Assembly (NCBI GenBank): GCA_000727475.1
Contig: KL647297.1
Coordinates: 824,117-888,116 of the forward strand
Source of the DNA: Sarcocystis neurona
Taxonomy: Eukaryota > Apicomplexa > Conoidasida > Eucoccidiorida > Sarcocystidae
Reading direction: 5' to 3'
DNA length: 64,000 nucleotides
Shown here: piece by piece, positions 11,379-25,200 of the stretch
Numbering within the stretch: the stretch's first letter is position 1
Layout: every line of letters begins with the position of its first letter
Program-made: the position numbers and the translations under genes
Notes under the pieces: generated by a model
Told to the model about the DNA's origin: nothing
Seen by the model: only the letters and a program-made list of their open reading frames with translations
Database searches by the model: none

Positions 11379-14300
11379 TCTCGTGAACGAAAGAACGGGA
11401 GGGAACGAGGGCAGAATTAAGAACGGAAGAGATGGCGGGGAACCACCAAATCAAATAGGGGGAGAGAAGGACGAAAAGAGGAAACCCGGAGATGAAGTAA
11501 GTGGGACGCGACCCACGCACTAAGGAGAGGCGAAAATATGCAGTCGAACTGCGTCCGTCAGTCCCCAAAACACCCACGAATTAGTTCTTTTCATAAGTCT
11601 CGTTCAGAAGTGTTTTCTGTACTGCTTGTGTACGGTGGAGTGGTGTAGGAGCAAGACCACACCGCCCGCGCAGTACACCTGCCGAAGAAGGGTACAGATG
11701 TCGGCAACGAAAAAAGTGCTTTTTCCCGCTCGAGGACGACAAATCACGTGACAAACAAAGTACGAGATAAAAACAGAGACCCACAACCCAGCGTGGCTAC
11801 ACTGGTGGTGGTGGTGCGCAAGCACAACATATGCAAGAGTCTTACGCGTGGCTCGATACACGAAAGGACCGTGTGTAGTTGGGGGGAAACGACCCGACTG
11901 AAGGAACTGTTGGAGGACCTTGTAGGTAAAAAGCAGGAGAAGGAGAGACGTAAGGCCTCTGTTCACCAGAGATGGCAACGAAGTGTCGGTTGGAAAAGAC
12001 TCGCAGAAGTGGTGACGTTTGCATTCAATCTCCGGGACAGCTCGGCATGGACAACCACCCAGGCCGCATGAAACAATCGAAAAGTTCGAAAAGCTGTACT
12101 CTGGATGGCAAACCGCGTTGACTGGACGGATCCCGAGATGAGAGTGTCATGGGGAAATGGTGGCTGGGGTCGATTGCTCGCGAGTTGCGGTAAGCCCTCG
12201 GCAGTGGGAGAATCGGCGGGGGGAGAGAAATGAAACACAGACATGCGAGTTCAAAGAGTGAAATTCAGATTCCGGGGGCAAGGAGGTATATTGAGAAAAG
12301 TCGTCCTTAAGGCCTTAGCTTGCGCACTTAATTCAGAGCATTGAGAAAATTCACTTCTGCTGCATGCACAGACCCCGTCGGGTGTCGCTTCGCCGATATA
12401 CTCGTCAGATTAGTGCAACAGAAACGGGCACAGGCAAATGCCTATGTAAAACTATCTTCGAACCATTTGACAGAACTGAATAATTTACGCACGCAGAAAA
12501 GTAACTGAGGTTGACGGAGGAAGAGGACAATTATTCAAGATAGCCACACGTTTGTGGTTTCTCCAGGCCTCTCTGAACGCACACGTATGCGCCCATGCAT
12601 GGGTATTGTACTCCGGGGACACACATAAAGCGACATAATACGTCGCCATATATGTCTCTGCAAAGGAAAGGCGTTGCAATAAAGGCGGAATTCTTCATGT
12701 ATACATTCCTGGTCCGCTATCCTGGCATCGAGTGGGTACCGCTGTCGTGGACGATTTTACGCTGAACCAACGAGGGACGACCTTGACCGCTGTCAAATAT
12801 TGCTTCGGGCAACGTAGCACTATGTGTGTACACGTAATATATTTCCCTTTGTCTATCAATGTGTGTACACGTACCAACTTGCTTTGATAACGACCCCGGT
12901 GACGTCCGTTGTTAGTAGTCCGTGTCCGCTGCCTACGTTTAACAAGGGTGTCTAGCTTTGTTACTGCCTGCAGCGAAGTTGTTCACATTCCGGGGTGTGG
13001 TAGAAGAGATACTGACGTGTGAAAAAATCACCAACGTTGTACAGCGGAGTGCCTTTGTCAAAGCGGACGTGCAAGTCTAGTATAAACAGACCGAGTACTG
13101 CGTGCTTCTCCGGTGTAGCTGCACCTCACGTGCGGAAGTATTCAACCACAGGGAAGTTTTTGCGCGACGACAACAGCTTCAGGATGTCGAATTAGGAGTT
13201 CCAGGGACCTCTATTTTGTGACGAGGTATACCTTCACGAAAGCAAACACTTCAAAAACCCCAAAGGAGTGTAGCTTGAGACAATTCAGTGTACGGCGTGG
13301 CCGGCAAGGCATGAGTGCCGTCACAGAAGCAGATTCGACCTTTCGGTATATATATCTATATGTATACGTACACTCACACACATGTATACAAATACACATA
13401 TACGGATGTATATATATATATATATTTATGTATATCAGGGGCGTGATTCCCTTCGCCTGCGCGTCACAAACACGTGTGTTTCCGTCGAAAATTGCGACGA
13501 AATCCCCTTCTCACACTGTACCTGCCATCGTTAGACGTAGCCTGTAGGCTGCTTGACACTGAACACATTTGTGCTTCATGCGTCAAGCGACATTGGACGA
13601 GTACTATACTTGTTTTGCTATCCTGCTTGTCCCCTACTGTAGGCGGCATACTGCCGCCAGCGCAGTCACCAGCGTTACGGGGCATCTACGGGTCTGTAGT
13701 TTTACCCTCCTCTCTGTTTCTTGTCACCATGTACCACTGTCAGCCGTGTGTACACTGACGTATCTAGACTGCAGCGAATTCACCTCTGTGATGTATAACG
13801 GTAAGATATGTTCACGTCAGTGTCTTCTCTTCTGCAGGACTCCTCTTGCTGCTTGAAAACTGACGTGTCAATAATTTGCACCTACTTGTGTGTCCAGAGA
13901 TCACAGTTGTGCACGTTGAAGTGTGTGGGCGTGGATCTGAGTATAGAGAAAAGTGGATGGACGCTTGACCGGGTAGGAGGAGAAAGTCCGGCCACATAAG
14001 TGCCTGAGCGGATGCGTATGTATGGTAGTGTAGGAAGAGCCCAGCTTTCGAAGATTTGCTTCTAAATCCTTTTTGATTGATACAGGAGCTCTCAAGGTGC
14101 GCATTTCCGTACACCCCGTTTGCAGAACGCTGAAGGTAAGTGGGAGAACGAGTATACATGGGCTTGCGTAGACGTGCGTCCTTTCCTCCAGAGGAGCACA
14201 TTTTTCTCCTGACTAAGCAGGAAGTTAAGCCACGTTCCGAAGCTTTACTTTTTACGAGTTCAGCACTCAGTCACGATCGCTCTTATTGCTGCAGATAGCA

Positions 14301-17300
14301 GTACTATTAGTCTCAAGTAATTTGTGTACAACGAAAAAAATGTCCGCGAGTGTCAGCAGATTAGATACACTCACATGCAGATGTACGGTGAAATAGAACA
14401 GGCTCAGCGCTGGCGTGACGTATTTTGCCGGCCGGTAGAAGTGATCCTCAATGTTTCATAGGTTGACGCCCAGTGATCTCTCACGATTTATCCTCTGAGA
14501 AGCCGAAGACCGACGTATCTGCTATCATGAACATTTCTCGCGTAACGCAACAGAGACTAGTGTGTCTCTCCATCGTAGTGCACACGCCTTTGTGCGTCCT
14601 TAGAAGCTCTACTATTGAAGTTAGGAAAATTTTAACCTGATTTAGTCACTGCACGGTTGGTGTGGCCATAAATCAGTCTCTGGAACATAGGAGGGGTCAG
14701 CTGTGGTTTCTTTCTAATACACAGGGAGCGGAAGCACGCATACAACGGTTGGTTCACGAAACGGCGCTCCAGCATAATTTCAAAGGAGCCCTGGTCTTGT
14801 TCTGTCTGTATATACGTGTATACACACAGAGACACGCATGAGAGAAGGTTGCCGCCCACATCTTCCTACAGAAGGGTAGCAAGTGAGTCCGGCAGTACAG
14901 CGTATCACCTGTAGAAATACATAAAAACCAAGTTGGACACGTAGTTCCCCTAAACAACAGGCCCCTAAACTCCTGAAATAGTGCGAAGCCCGAGAGACAG
15001 AAACACGTCAGCTCCTACCAGTTAATATCCAAATGACATACGTATCCGCCTCTATAAATGCTCGCCTGCACCTTCACGTGTGTACATCAAGAGAAAAATA
15101 TTTCGGCAAGGAACCAGTGCAAGGAAATGGAGACGCGTATCAAGATGTAGATATCAAGCCATCCTGCGTGTCAGCCCGTACCTCTGTGGACAGCCCAGCT
15201 AGCCCATCTTTACCTCCGTGAACACTATACGAGTGTGAGGTGCAGGTGCGTGTCCATGTCTTTTTTCTCGAGACAGAGTTGCTTTTCCATTGTCGCCGAG
15301 CCCCAGTAGCCAACATCGTAAGCGAACCTTTGCACTGAGTTGCAAGCGCTTTTCTCAACGGTCTTCACTTGCGCATGCCCGCGCAAGAAGTTGTTCGCGT
15401 CTGCCGACTACCAGATGCGTTGTCGAAGTAGTAGAGGCGCTATAGTTTAATCGCATTGCACGGAGAACATGTGTCCCATACGCGTTTTCCTCTTACCAGC
15501 CAGCAGCATACTGAGACCATAAGAAGCATCTGCACTGGCGGGCAACTGAAAAACACTCCTGTTCATTGGATGTCCGATTAACGTCATAACACTCTGCCAA
15601 AAGCGACTGCTGAAAGCTCTGCTCGCGCCGGCACTACGGGGAATTCTCTGGGATGCAAATCGCGCTTGGCCTGTGATAAGCAGTAAAAGTTTTCCCCAAA
15701 TGTGGGAGCAGGCTCGTTGTGCAGCGTCGCGTATCACAGTAGTAGAATACCATCTATGACTGGCGTAACCTTGGTCGAGCGTCAGGATGCCAGGTGCACT
15801 ACAGCGTCGTAAGGCAGGGCATGCAAATGTAGAAGTACACACCAGTGCGCGTCTGCGTATTCACTCACTGATCCACACTTGTGGAACAACTTGTATCTCT
15901 GACTATGTCGGACACCGATAGTATTACGTTACCCCTAAGCTGTACGTGCGCAGGCACACGCAGTGCACCCTGTTCCGTCCAGCGCCCTTTCCCCTATGCC
16001 CCCGGTGCGCGTCGTCTGCGTTTATTTTCTGTTCCGGTGACGAGTTCAGAACATCAACCTTCGTTACCTTCCCTTCACCCCCCAGGTGGCCACTTGGTGC
16101 TCCCTTTTACGTACAAGAGTGTTCGAAATTGATATCTTTGCAGGCGACTGCCGACCGTGTTTGGTTATCGAATGTAGAAGGTGTACTTTCTATTTTCGTG
16201 ACATCTGGCTTTCCACACCCGGCCTTTCAGTGCACGGTCCGCAGGGGGACGCTTCCTAATCGAAAGACAAGCACGTAAACAATAAATTGTGAGCAGGTGA
16301 GGAAAGGTGAAGCTATCCTCCGGATCTCAGTCCTTCAGAAATGCGAACTGGGCTACGATACAACGGCCTCTAGGGTGATGTGCAGTTCGGCGGGGCAAAC
16401 ATGCCCGCGCACACAGGCGTTCCCGAACACCACGTGCTCTCCATTGTCCTGGACTGAGAAAAAGACCACCCTACCGTGCAACACTTCCACCGTGATGGCC
16501 CGCAATCCCTGCAGATACCACAGACCTCATTTCTTAGTATGAATTCTGCTATTTATGTCGGCCTTGTGTCGCGATGACGTTCATCTCATTTTACGTGGAG
16601 GCACACACGCTATATTCTGCAACAAAGGGGGTGCCAGAAAACTGGTTACAGCTTGAAGAATCTCATGCTGCGCCCCGATTTCATCCTTGCACAAACCATA
16701 AGGAGGAGCGCAGGTTTCAGCAAACGCTTGCCTGCCTCCCTGGGTCCGGTTTTTACCCATTCAACTGGATTTAACACGTGAATGGAGAGCAGATTGACTC
16801 CGTTGAATTACAGCGTCCAGTTGTCCTGGTGCATCACCGGTGACTCCCCGACCGTCGGCGGCCGGGGCGAAGCCCCCTAAGGAGCAGGTGCCGCAGCCTG
16901 GGCGATGCCTACGAACGCGGATATGGAAGAAAATGCTGAGCTGCAGCCCCAGGCAACTCGTATATGTTGACAGCCTCCTAGCGATGTTTCCTCCCCCAAA
17001 ACGAAGCTGTGTTGCGTGTGGGTGTAAGTCGTCATGGGCAACCACCACCTCAGGTATCGTAGCTTCTAGGTGTGAAAGCTTGTTGATGTGTGTTGTTCTC
17101 ACCGCGCATGCTGCGTCTAGCACCACGCTTGTCTCGGGCGGAGGGCGATGACGACAAGTGAGTGGGTAACAATTTTTGCGGCCGCGACGTCACCATATCG
17201 TCGCCTCCAGTTCCCTAGGTCACTTTTCCGAAAGAAGATGACTTGTCTTCTTTTTGTTTCATCGCCCTTTTTTAACCTCCACAAGTAATGGCTTACGGCG

Positions 17301-18927
17301 TGCGTCACTGTTCTTGCATCCTGGAGTGTGGCTGATATGTAGCCCCCCTCTCGCTGCGCCGGCACGTCGAGAAAGCACACGAAACCCCATTGACTTCTGT
17401 TTTGTCCGTAATTATGGGCTCCAGAGGTCTCAAGCTGCACAACAACAGAAGTTCCCCTTGCCGTCTCTCCGCAAGACTGGTTTCTCCGCCACTTTTGCGG
17501 ATTCGCTCCCTCTCACCAGCTACTACCTGTTCCCGCCTCGGCCCGGGTGTGTTTCACAGAGGCCGCACCGCAGTCCCTGCTACCCGGCGTCTCTGCTGGG
17601 CAAGAGAAGCCTCTGCGAAGATGTGTGGAAGTTGAACGCGTTGACGCAGGGGTCTGCACCCAGGAAGGAGTATTCGCTCTTTGAAGTAGGGCCTTCTGAG
17701 TGCACGCCCCAGAGCAGCCTTTTCTAACAGTCCAGACAAGGAACGATGCCTCTTGTAGCCCTCTTCTTCAATGAGTATTCGTGCTCGGCAGCGCGAGTTG
17801 AGAACACACAATGTCGAAATTTGTATACTAACAGCACACAATAATTCTCAACAACCAACTACTGTGATGTACTTTCTGAATTTCCTCAAGTAGCAAAAAG
17901 CATTTCAATGACGGTCGCCGCACACTACGAGTGAGCTTTCGTCTAGGGTGTTTGTGGATCCAGTAAGACTCGTACCTACAGATGGAACACTTCTTTAGTC
18001 GGCCTTACTTCTCTCGGTAGAGCAGTGGAGGTGGCAGAACGTGGAGTGCCCAGGGAGGCTGCTTTAGTGGGGGGAGCCGCGCCGGTCGAGCTGTAGAACT
18101 TTTCACTCCGCTTCGAGGTGACGTGTATCATCGCGCCCGCCCACGACTCTGTGCTGCATACAGCGGACAGAAGAGGCTACGACTGTAAAGCTCCGAAATG
18201 TTCTCCATATTTGTCTTGTCAATGCCGCTGTTGTGTGTACGCATTCTTCTGTGTCTATTTGTGAGAAAAAAAGTGAGTGGCACGCGCGTGGGTGTGTGTG
18301 TATGCAGTCCAACGCAGGTAGGAAATCTTGGCATTCTACGCGTAGCTAGGGCCAGCCGCAGTTTCGCACAGCTCCTGCTCCATCGTTTTCCTGTTGCTTC
18401 ACAATCAGAACAGTCATTCCCTTTGCTGTCCCGCGCATCGGCCTGCGCACACCAGTCTTGGTGCAGTTTCCTTTGAACCGCCGTTCCTTAGCTCTACCCT
18501 CGCGGATTCGTCTCGCTGAGCGGCCTGATCACTGTGTGCAGATCATGCTCCTGCACTTCAGCCTCCAGGAAACACAAATGGGTTATGCTGGTATGTTTGT
18601 CCCCGAACACTCTTGTCGTCATCTTGCCTTGTGTTTCGCTCTTTGCTTGTGAATTCCCCTTCTCCGAGCAGCCGCTTCTCGCCGGGAGTGGCCTGCTGTG
18701 TCCGTCTTCCCTCCTCCATACATCTGCAGAAAAGCAGCACCACCATGCGCTGCATTTTGGCTGCTGCACTCGTGTAGCACGAGACGTGTCTTCCTAGAGA
18801 CGGCCCCTCTAGAACTTACTTTCACTTACGTTTGGCATTTCCCAGTCCTTCTCCCGTTATCCCTCTGTCACTGTCCTCTTGCTCCATTTTCTCCATATTC
18901 TTCTTCACCTCCCCACAGGCCAGTGTA

Positions 18928-18932
18928 CACCC

Positions 18933-18963
<31 letters not shown>

Positions 18964-19020
18964 TATATATTTGTATGTATATGTGTTCATATCTAGATAT
19001 ACATATATGTGTATATGTAT
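18928..19020. repeat. (TA)n microsatellite cluster
   Basis: An alternating TA run of about 26 bp followed by TATATG/TATGTA repeats in the NudC-SulP spacer. Confidence 0.85.
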
Positions 19021-19239
19021 ATTAATATGTGTGTATTGTGCACGTCGACTGGGGACGTCTGTAGCTAAAGCAGGTGTCGTTTCTGTTATTTCCCCTTCCG
19101 GCGATTCAGAACTCTTTTTCCCTCTTGCGCAGACTCTATACGCACACCAGCAAGCTTAGCAGCGCAGAAAATGGCGACTGGCACAGCAGGCTCTGTGCCT
19201 CTCCATCGCTGCTGCCGCGAGGTTGTCCACACGGCTGCC

Positions 19240-19540
19240 GCAGGGTGTACTTATGGACTGAAGCAGAGGTAGCAGCAGCAGCAGCCGGAATCGTCCGGCA
19301 GGAGCAGCGGCAGCAGCAAGATCAGCCGTAGCAGAGCTGCAACAAAGCTTCCGCACACACAGCAGCAGCAGGGAAAAGTCCGCAACAGCGCCCCTCTCAG
19401 TAGGAGCAGCAGCGTTTTCAGCACTTGCGGCGGGGGCAACCGTTCGAGAAATAGGGCTCACACAACGCCAAGAGCAGCAGCAGCAGGCGCGTCTGCTGCT
19501 GCAGGCTGGGATGAAGGGACGGCAGACCTGCAGCAGCTTC
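19240..19540. repeat. CAG-rich tract upstream of SulP
   Basis: Interrupted CAG/GCA/AGC units. Frames are open on both strands (Ala/Leu/Cys on the minus strand, Ala/Gln/Ser on the plus strand), which for this repeat is not evidence of coding. It could be an upstream exon of the SulP gene or an untranslated repeat. Confidence 0.55.
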
Positions 19541-20236
19541 GTTAGCACCTAGACGCAGACGCACGTACACACATCTATATATTGCGAGAGTCCGTCTTCT
19601 TGCTTTCCTCTTCTTCCGGCTCGTCTGCTCTTGGCACCCTCCTCCCTCTTGGCTCCCTTCTTATCATTTTTCCTGTTCGTGCAGCAGCCACAAAGAAGCT
19701 CCCCCTTAAGAGGAACAGGGACGGCTGCGGAGAGAAGAGGCGAGCCAATTTTTTCTTGCGCACGTCTGTGTCGGCGCAGATGAAGCCCCAGCCAGCAAGC
19801 AACAGGGCTTTCCCGGACGCACGTTGTCTTTGCACTGCAACAAAAGCAGCAGCAGGAGGTTTTACACGTGTTACATACTTTGCTGCTGGACCCGCCCTCT
19901 GTTTCCCTAGCGTCGTATCTCTCTAACTTCCCTTGTACAATGGAACTTACCGTTCTGCTTTCTTTGTTATTGTGTCTCTCTTTACTTCAAGTGCCTGGTT
20001 ATATAGAAGTGCCGCTCTGTTTAGCTTGAGCAAGCTCTTCGTGGTGTGGTCTTTACGCAGCTGCTGAAGCCCTGCGCCGTTGCCGACAGCCCCCTCTCTT
20101 TTCCCTGCTGCTGCAGCTGCTGTTGCTGGTCCGGCTGCAGCTGCTGGTGGCGCGCGCCCTGCAGCGGGTGCAGCAGCAGCTGTTGTTTACACGCGTGAAG
20201 GAGGAGGCCTGCGCTTCTCTGGGTCACTTCGTCGTA

Positions 20237-22284
20237 ATGAACTCCGGCAGCAGTGATGAGGAGGCCGCTCCCGCTCCCGCAGCTTCCCTCCCTGCTGCTA
20301 CCGCCCCTGCTGCTACTGCTGCTGCTGCTCCTGCCGCTGCTGCTACTGCTGGCGCAGGAGACGCAGACGCTGCGTCCACGGCTGGGGAAATCATCGGACG
20401 TCTGCTGCCGCAGCGCCGACAGCAACCGCAGCACGGCGCGCAGCAGCAGCAGCGGCAGCAGCAGGAGCTCCACCATTCGCAGCAACTCCACCACCGGCAA
20501 GACTTCCGGCAGATGCCGGAGCAGCGGCAGCTTCCCTCACAACAGCAACAGCACTTGCCACAGGAACAGCGGCAAGAAGAAAAGCGTCGGCAGGTAGAGC
20601 GCCGGCAGCTACCACAAGGGCAACATACTATGGAGCAGCAGGAGGAGGGGGCGGCCAGCGGTGTCCCCCCTGCTGGTGGCTGTGTGCGCCCTGCGACACC
20701 ATGCGAAAGTCCTGCAAACTCTTCGATTTCTCGCCAGCCGACGTCTGCTGCTGCTTCTCCTGTCGCTGCTGCTGCCACTGCTCCTCCTCTGCCTGTTGGT
20801 GCGTCGTCGCGTCCCCGTGGGAGCCAGTCTTCCTCGACGCGGGGGCCCCAGCAGCCGCAGCAGCAACCCCGGCAGCAGCAGCAGCAGCAACTCCGGCAGG
20901 AGCAGCAGCCGCAACGGCAGCAGCCGCGACAACAGCAGGGAGGGTGGCAACCTCAGCAGCAGCTGTTCGTAGAGGAGCAGCCGATGGGTCTGCTGCTGCT
21001 GCCGGTGCGTCGTGAAGGGTCTGATGCAGCAGACAGTCGTCAGACATCTGGGGGATCCCCTAGCACGCGGAGAAGCGGTAGCAGCGCAGGGCAGACCACT
21101 TTTGCTGGCGGCAGCCGCCACGCGGAAGCGGCAGCAGCACTTGTGTCTGTCTCTGCTGCTGCGGCTGGTGCGTCCGGCGGGAGCAGCAGCACGAGCAGGG
21201 GCAGCGGCAGTGACAGTAGCAGCAGTGGCAGTGGCAGTAGCAGCAGCAGCAGCCACGTTGCGAATAACAGCAGCAGCAGGAACGAGAGCACGAGACTCCG
21301 AGTTAGCGACGATGCCGGCAGGCACGGCGGTGGGCAAGGGGGCGAAGGTGCTCCGCGTCGGCAGCAGCAGCAGCAGCGGGGAGAAGACGCTGGTGGCAGC
21401 AGCGGCGGGGCAGGCGTCGCCGCGCCACAGCAGCAGCAGCAATACAGCAGGGTAACTTCCCGTATTTTGAATGTGTACGAAACGCCTCTCACTCGTCCGC
21501 TGTCTCCCTCTGGAGGCGGGCGTGGTGCTGCCGGGCTCATTGCTACTGCAGGAGTCGCCACACATGCTGGGGCACCAGGAGGAGCGGCAGGAGGAACACC
21601 AGGAGCGAGCGCGGCAGCAGCAGCAGGAGGAGGCGGAGCAGCAACTTGCCGAGGACGCGTCGGCTCCCCGCCGTTCTTCCCAGTGCGCGTGAGGTCTACC
21701 GCTGCAGGAGGAGAAAGAGGAAGAGGCGTAGAAACTGCGTTCCGCGCGAGCACAGCAGCACTAGCTGCTGCCGCAACGTGGCACAGCAGCAACGAGCAAA
21801 TGCGACAAGCAGCGCGAGGAGGAGGCGGAGGCCCGGGGGGAGGAGGCGGCTCTGCGCTGCCAGCAGGACAGTCTCTATTAACAAACACAGCAGGTGGCGC
21901 AGCATCTGTTGCCGCGGCCCCAGAGGTTTTTGAGTTGGTGCCCGTGGTGGGAAGTCTTGACCCCTACGGCGTGCGAAGGCGCCCGCGGCAGCAGCGCAGC
22001 CGGCAGGACCCCCCCAGGCGGGTCGCTGCCGACGACAGCTGGGGCGTACCTACAACACCGCAGGGGACTGCAGGAGGAGAGAAAGCGGCACGCGGAACCA
22101 AGTGCGGGGGCAGCAAAGAAGCAGCAGCAGCAGGAGCGCAGGGGGAGGCGGCGAGACGCGGAGGCAGAGATGGAGAACAGCGGGCCGCGCAGGCGCTGCA
22201 ACAGCCCTGTGGAAGTGCTGAGCCGCCGTCGGCCGCTGCTGCTGAACAGGAAGAGAGCGGCTCGGAAGAAGAGCAAGTCTTGCG
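20237..22284 (+). CDS. Probable SulP exon 1: low-complexity N-terminal region (Ala/Gln/Ser/Gly-rich)
   Basis: Open frame from ATG at 20237 (MNSGSSDEEAAPAPAAS) to a possible donor CTTGCG|gtgagg at 22284/22285. Ignoring that donor, the frame stops at 22288. It encodes long Gln, Ala, Ser and Gly runs, with a few less biased segments such as SRILNVYETPLTRPLSPSGG and FELVPVVGSLDPYGVRRRP. The donor leaves phase 2, which fits the phase-2 acceptor of exon 2. An in-frame ATG at 20123 is an alternative start. It could instead be an independent low-complexity protein of about 680-720 residues. No domain is recognised; inferred to be the cytoplasmic N-terminus. Confidence 0.5.
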
Positions 22285-25200
22285 GTGAGGCAGGGCAGCG
22301 AGAGTGATGACGCCAAGCGAAAGACAAGGAAGACGAAACGACGCCCCGCGCGCAGAAGAGCGGGGGAGGGGGGGGGAGTGCAGGCGTTGGCGCAGCAGCA
22401 CAGAACAACGGCAGGAGCAGAAGCAAGAAAGCAGCAGCAGCGTAGCGGCAGCACAGAGACGCAGGAGCAGCAGAGAGCGGTGCGCGACAGCGGCAGCCGC
22501 AGCAGCAGCCGGAGGGGCAGCTCCACAAAACCTTGCAGCCAGGGCGGCTGCAAAAGCGTCTCCAGCAGCAACAGGAAGCGACAGGGGGGAAATGACACGT
22601 GTTCTATTATACAACAAGCATACACATATAAGTACACGCGTGCAAGAAGCGATATATACATGTGTACGTCTATAGAGGGAGATTCTTAGCAGTTCAAGTC
22701 GCACAGTAGTGTTTTGCTGCGTGATTCCCACACAGACACACCGAGACTGAGGCAGTCGAATTTCTTCGTATCTCTCGCGGCTCTTGAGTGATAAATATGT
22801 ATGTGCTTCTTGATATAGACGAGGTGCTTCGTTCGTGCTGGTGACCAGCACGTAGACGCATGTATGGGTCGCTATCTGCAGAGGCGCGAGCCCGCTTTAT
22901 ACCGCTGTAGGCGGTCGCAGGGATTCGCGAGCGTGCAGGTTTGTGTAGGTGTATATCCAGGCAGAAGCGTGGCGTATACACGTATACGTGGAGACTCTCC
23001 GGCGGGTTGGTGACACAGAGGGAGAGGGACGCGGTCCTCGGCTATTTTTTCCGGCGTCTTTTGTCGGCGTTGCATCTCTCTCTTATATCCCCCATACACC
23101 GGCTTCCCTTCTTTTCTGGCTTCCGATGCGTCTTCTATTTGTCGGTTCTTCACCAGAGAAGTCCGCGGAGAACGTGTGTGGTGCAACACAACAACTGCGT
23201 CGCGTGTCTCCATTTGCTGTTGGTCTCCTTGCTGCTGTCTGCAGACGTCTGTTCTTCGAGAGACGCACACGGCGATGGAGACACGGCCGCGTGCGCCGTC
23301 TGTCTGTGCTCTCGCTTTATCTCGGGCTCAGTATCTGTCCGTCTCCTGCATGCGTCTTCTCATGTTTGTTTTGCTGAATAGGCGTTTTTGGCTCTTTTTA
23401 TTTTTCTCTGCTGTTCTCGCTGCAACTCTCGGTGTGCGTGGTGCTTCGCGTGTCTTGCTGCTGCGTCTTCGTGTGCCTCCTTCGCTGCTGCCTCCGTCCG
23501 TCTTTTCTCTGCGGCCTGGTCTGTTTCTCCGTGTGTGTTCTCGGGTGACGCGTCTTCTCTGCGACTGCTGTTCTTCTCGCAGGATCTCCCGTTGTTGGCT
23601 CCTTGTCATCTTCTTTTTCGACCGTTTGCTGTCCCTGCTGCTTTCCGCCTTTCTATGTCTCACCGGACTTGCGTGCAGCTCCTGCTACGGTGAAGAAGAA
23701 GAGTGGGAGAAGACGAAGGAACGGCAATATCGCTGCCGCAGATTTTGGCAGCGGCGCGTCGAAGTGATGCGCGGATATTCTTGGGGATGGGGATTTACGG
23801 CCACGCCGCGTGAGGGCGCTCAGTATTACTTGAAAGAGTTTTTTGCTGCTCTAGTCATTGCCCTCAGTAAGTATCTTGCACGAATAGCAGCAAAGAAGCT
23901 TGGGGTCTGCACCTGGCAGCGAACGTTTGTCCACGTGTTTCTTATGAGAAGAAGTCCCCCTCCCCTAGACGATCCCCCCGGCTGGCAAACAAACTCCGCT
24001 ACTTTTCTTTTCCTGTTGCTGCTGCTGCTGCTCTTCCTTCAGCTGCTGATATACGCGCGTCTTGCCTCACTATTTGCTGGTGTATATACATATGTTTTAG
24101 TAAGAGTCTCTGCGTTTCCACCTGCCTCCCTGCTGCTTGTCAACACGTCTTCCTTGGGACGACTTTGGCATATAGGTCTATAAATTCATTTGGTGGTAGC
24201 TGCGACTGCTGTTGCTGGTCCCCCGTCTGCTGCTGCTGAAAGCCACGTCCTGCTTCACTAGATGTACTACCTGTTTACGTACAAATATCAATGTAAAGAC
24301 ACGCCTATCTACACACGCATAGACAAACGCGCAAAAGATATATATATATATATATGCATATGCATATGCATATATATATATGGGTATGTATGCGTGTGTG
24401 TATGTGCGTATGTGTATAGACATGGCTGTAGATGGTTGTGTGCGCCCATAGGCATATCTCTGCATATATAAATGATGAGACACACACGTGAGGATTGCTG
24501 TTTTCCTGCATGTGATACGTCTGCTTGGCAGAAGAAATTTCTTTTTTCTCGTCTTTTTTCCATCTGTCCCTCTGTCCCTCCTCTCTCTTCATGCGCAGCG
24601 GTATCTGCGTATACCAGGCGCATATTTATTTGCACGACAGTCCTCCTACGTACTACAGCGCTGCTGCAGTTCCATATAAATGTACGCCCACACGCATATA
24701 TTCACAGTATATGCAGATGCCTATGTATAAGTCTATATGCGCATTGACTTGTGAATATACATACATATAAGAAACATGCAAAATATCGTACACTGTTGGG
24801 CCCACTATCAACAGGAATCTGCACACGTGTATATATATATATGTATATGCTTATGTATACGTGTATATGCATGTTGGCATGTGAATATATACACGTATAT
24901 ATATATATTTGAAGTATGTAACTCTCATACTCTGTTGGGCCGCCTATCAGTGGGAACGTGCATATATATGTATATATGTATGTATGTATATATATATATA
25001 TATGCATGCGTGTAGGTGCATATGCGTATGTGTAGGGGTGTGTGTGTGTAGTTGCGTCTTTTTCCTCGTTTTGTCAGTGTGTGTCTCCCCGTTCGTTTTC
25101 GGTTTGTATCTCGGTGGGCTCGTCTTCAAGCCAGAACACCTTTTTTTCTTCCTCAGTGTATTCAAGCCCTACATATACATATATGGATTTATTTCTATTT

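Larger units (their letters stand above)
11379..20236. other. 8.9-kb spacer between divergent NudC and SulP genes
   Basis: It lies between the NudC start (minus) and the likely SulP start (plus), so promoters of both genes should be here. The first 100-150 bp beside NudC are purine-rich on the plus strand, that is pyrimidine-rich in the NudC sense direction. The stretch also holds a CAG/GCA-rich patch at about 19240-19540 and a (TA)n run at about 18931-18956. Open frames at 15.4-17.7 kb have no low-complexity bias but match no family I recognise and have no convincing splice partners. Confidence 0.5.

Noticed and set aside
14930..14975. Two CCCCTAAAC motifs resembling telomere-type (TTTAGGG) repeats
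   Set aside because: Only two dispersed copies, no tandem array, so no telomeric or interstitial telomere repeat is supported.
20609..22851. Long minus-strand frames rich in Leu, Ala, Ser or Cys opposite SulP exon 1
   Set aside because: CAG/CTG repeats have no stop codon in any of six frames, so antisense openness is expected. They share no conserved text.
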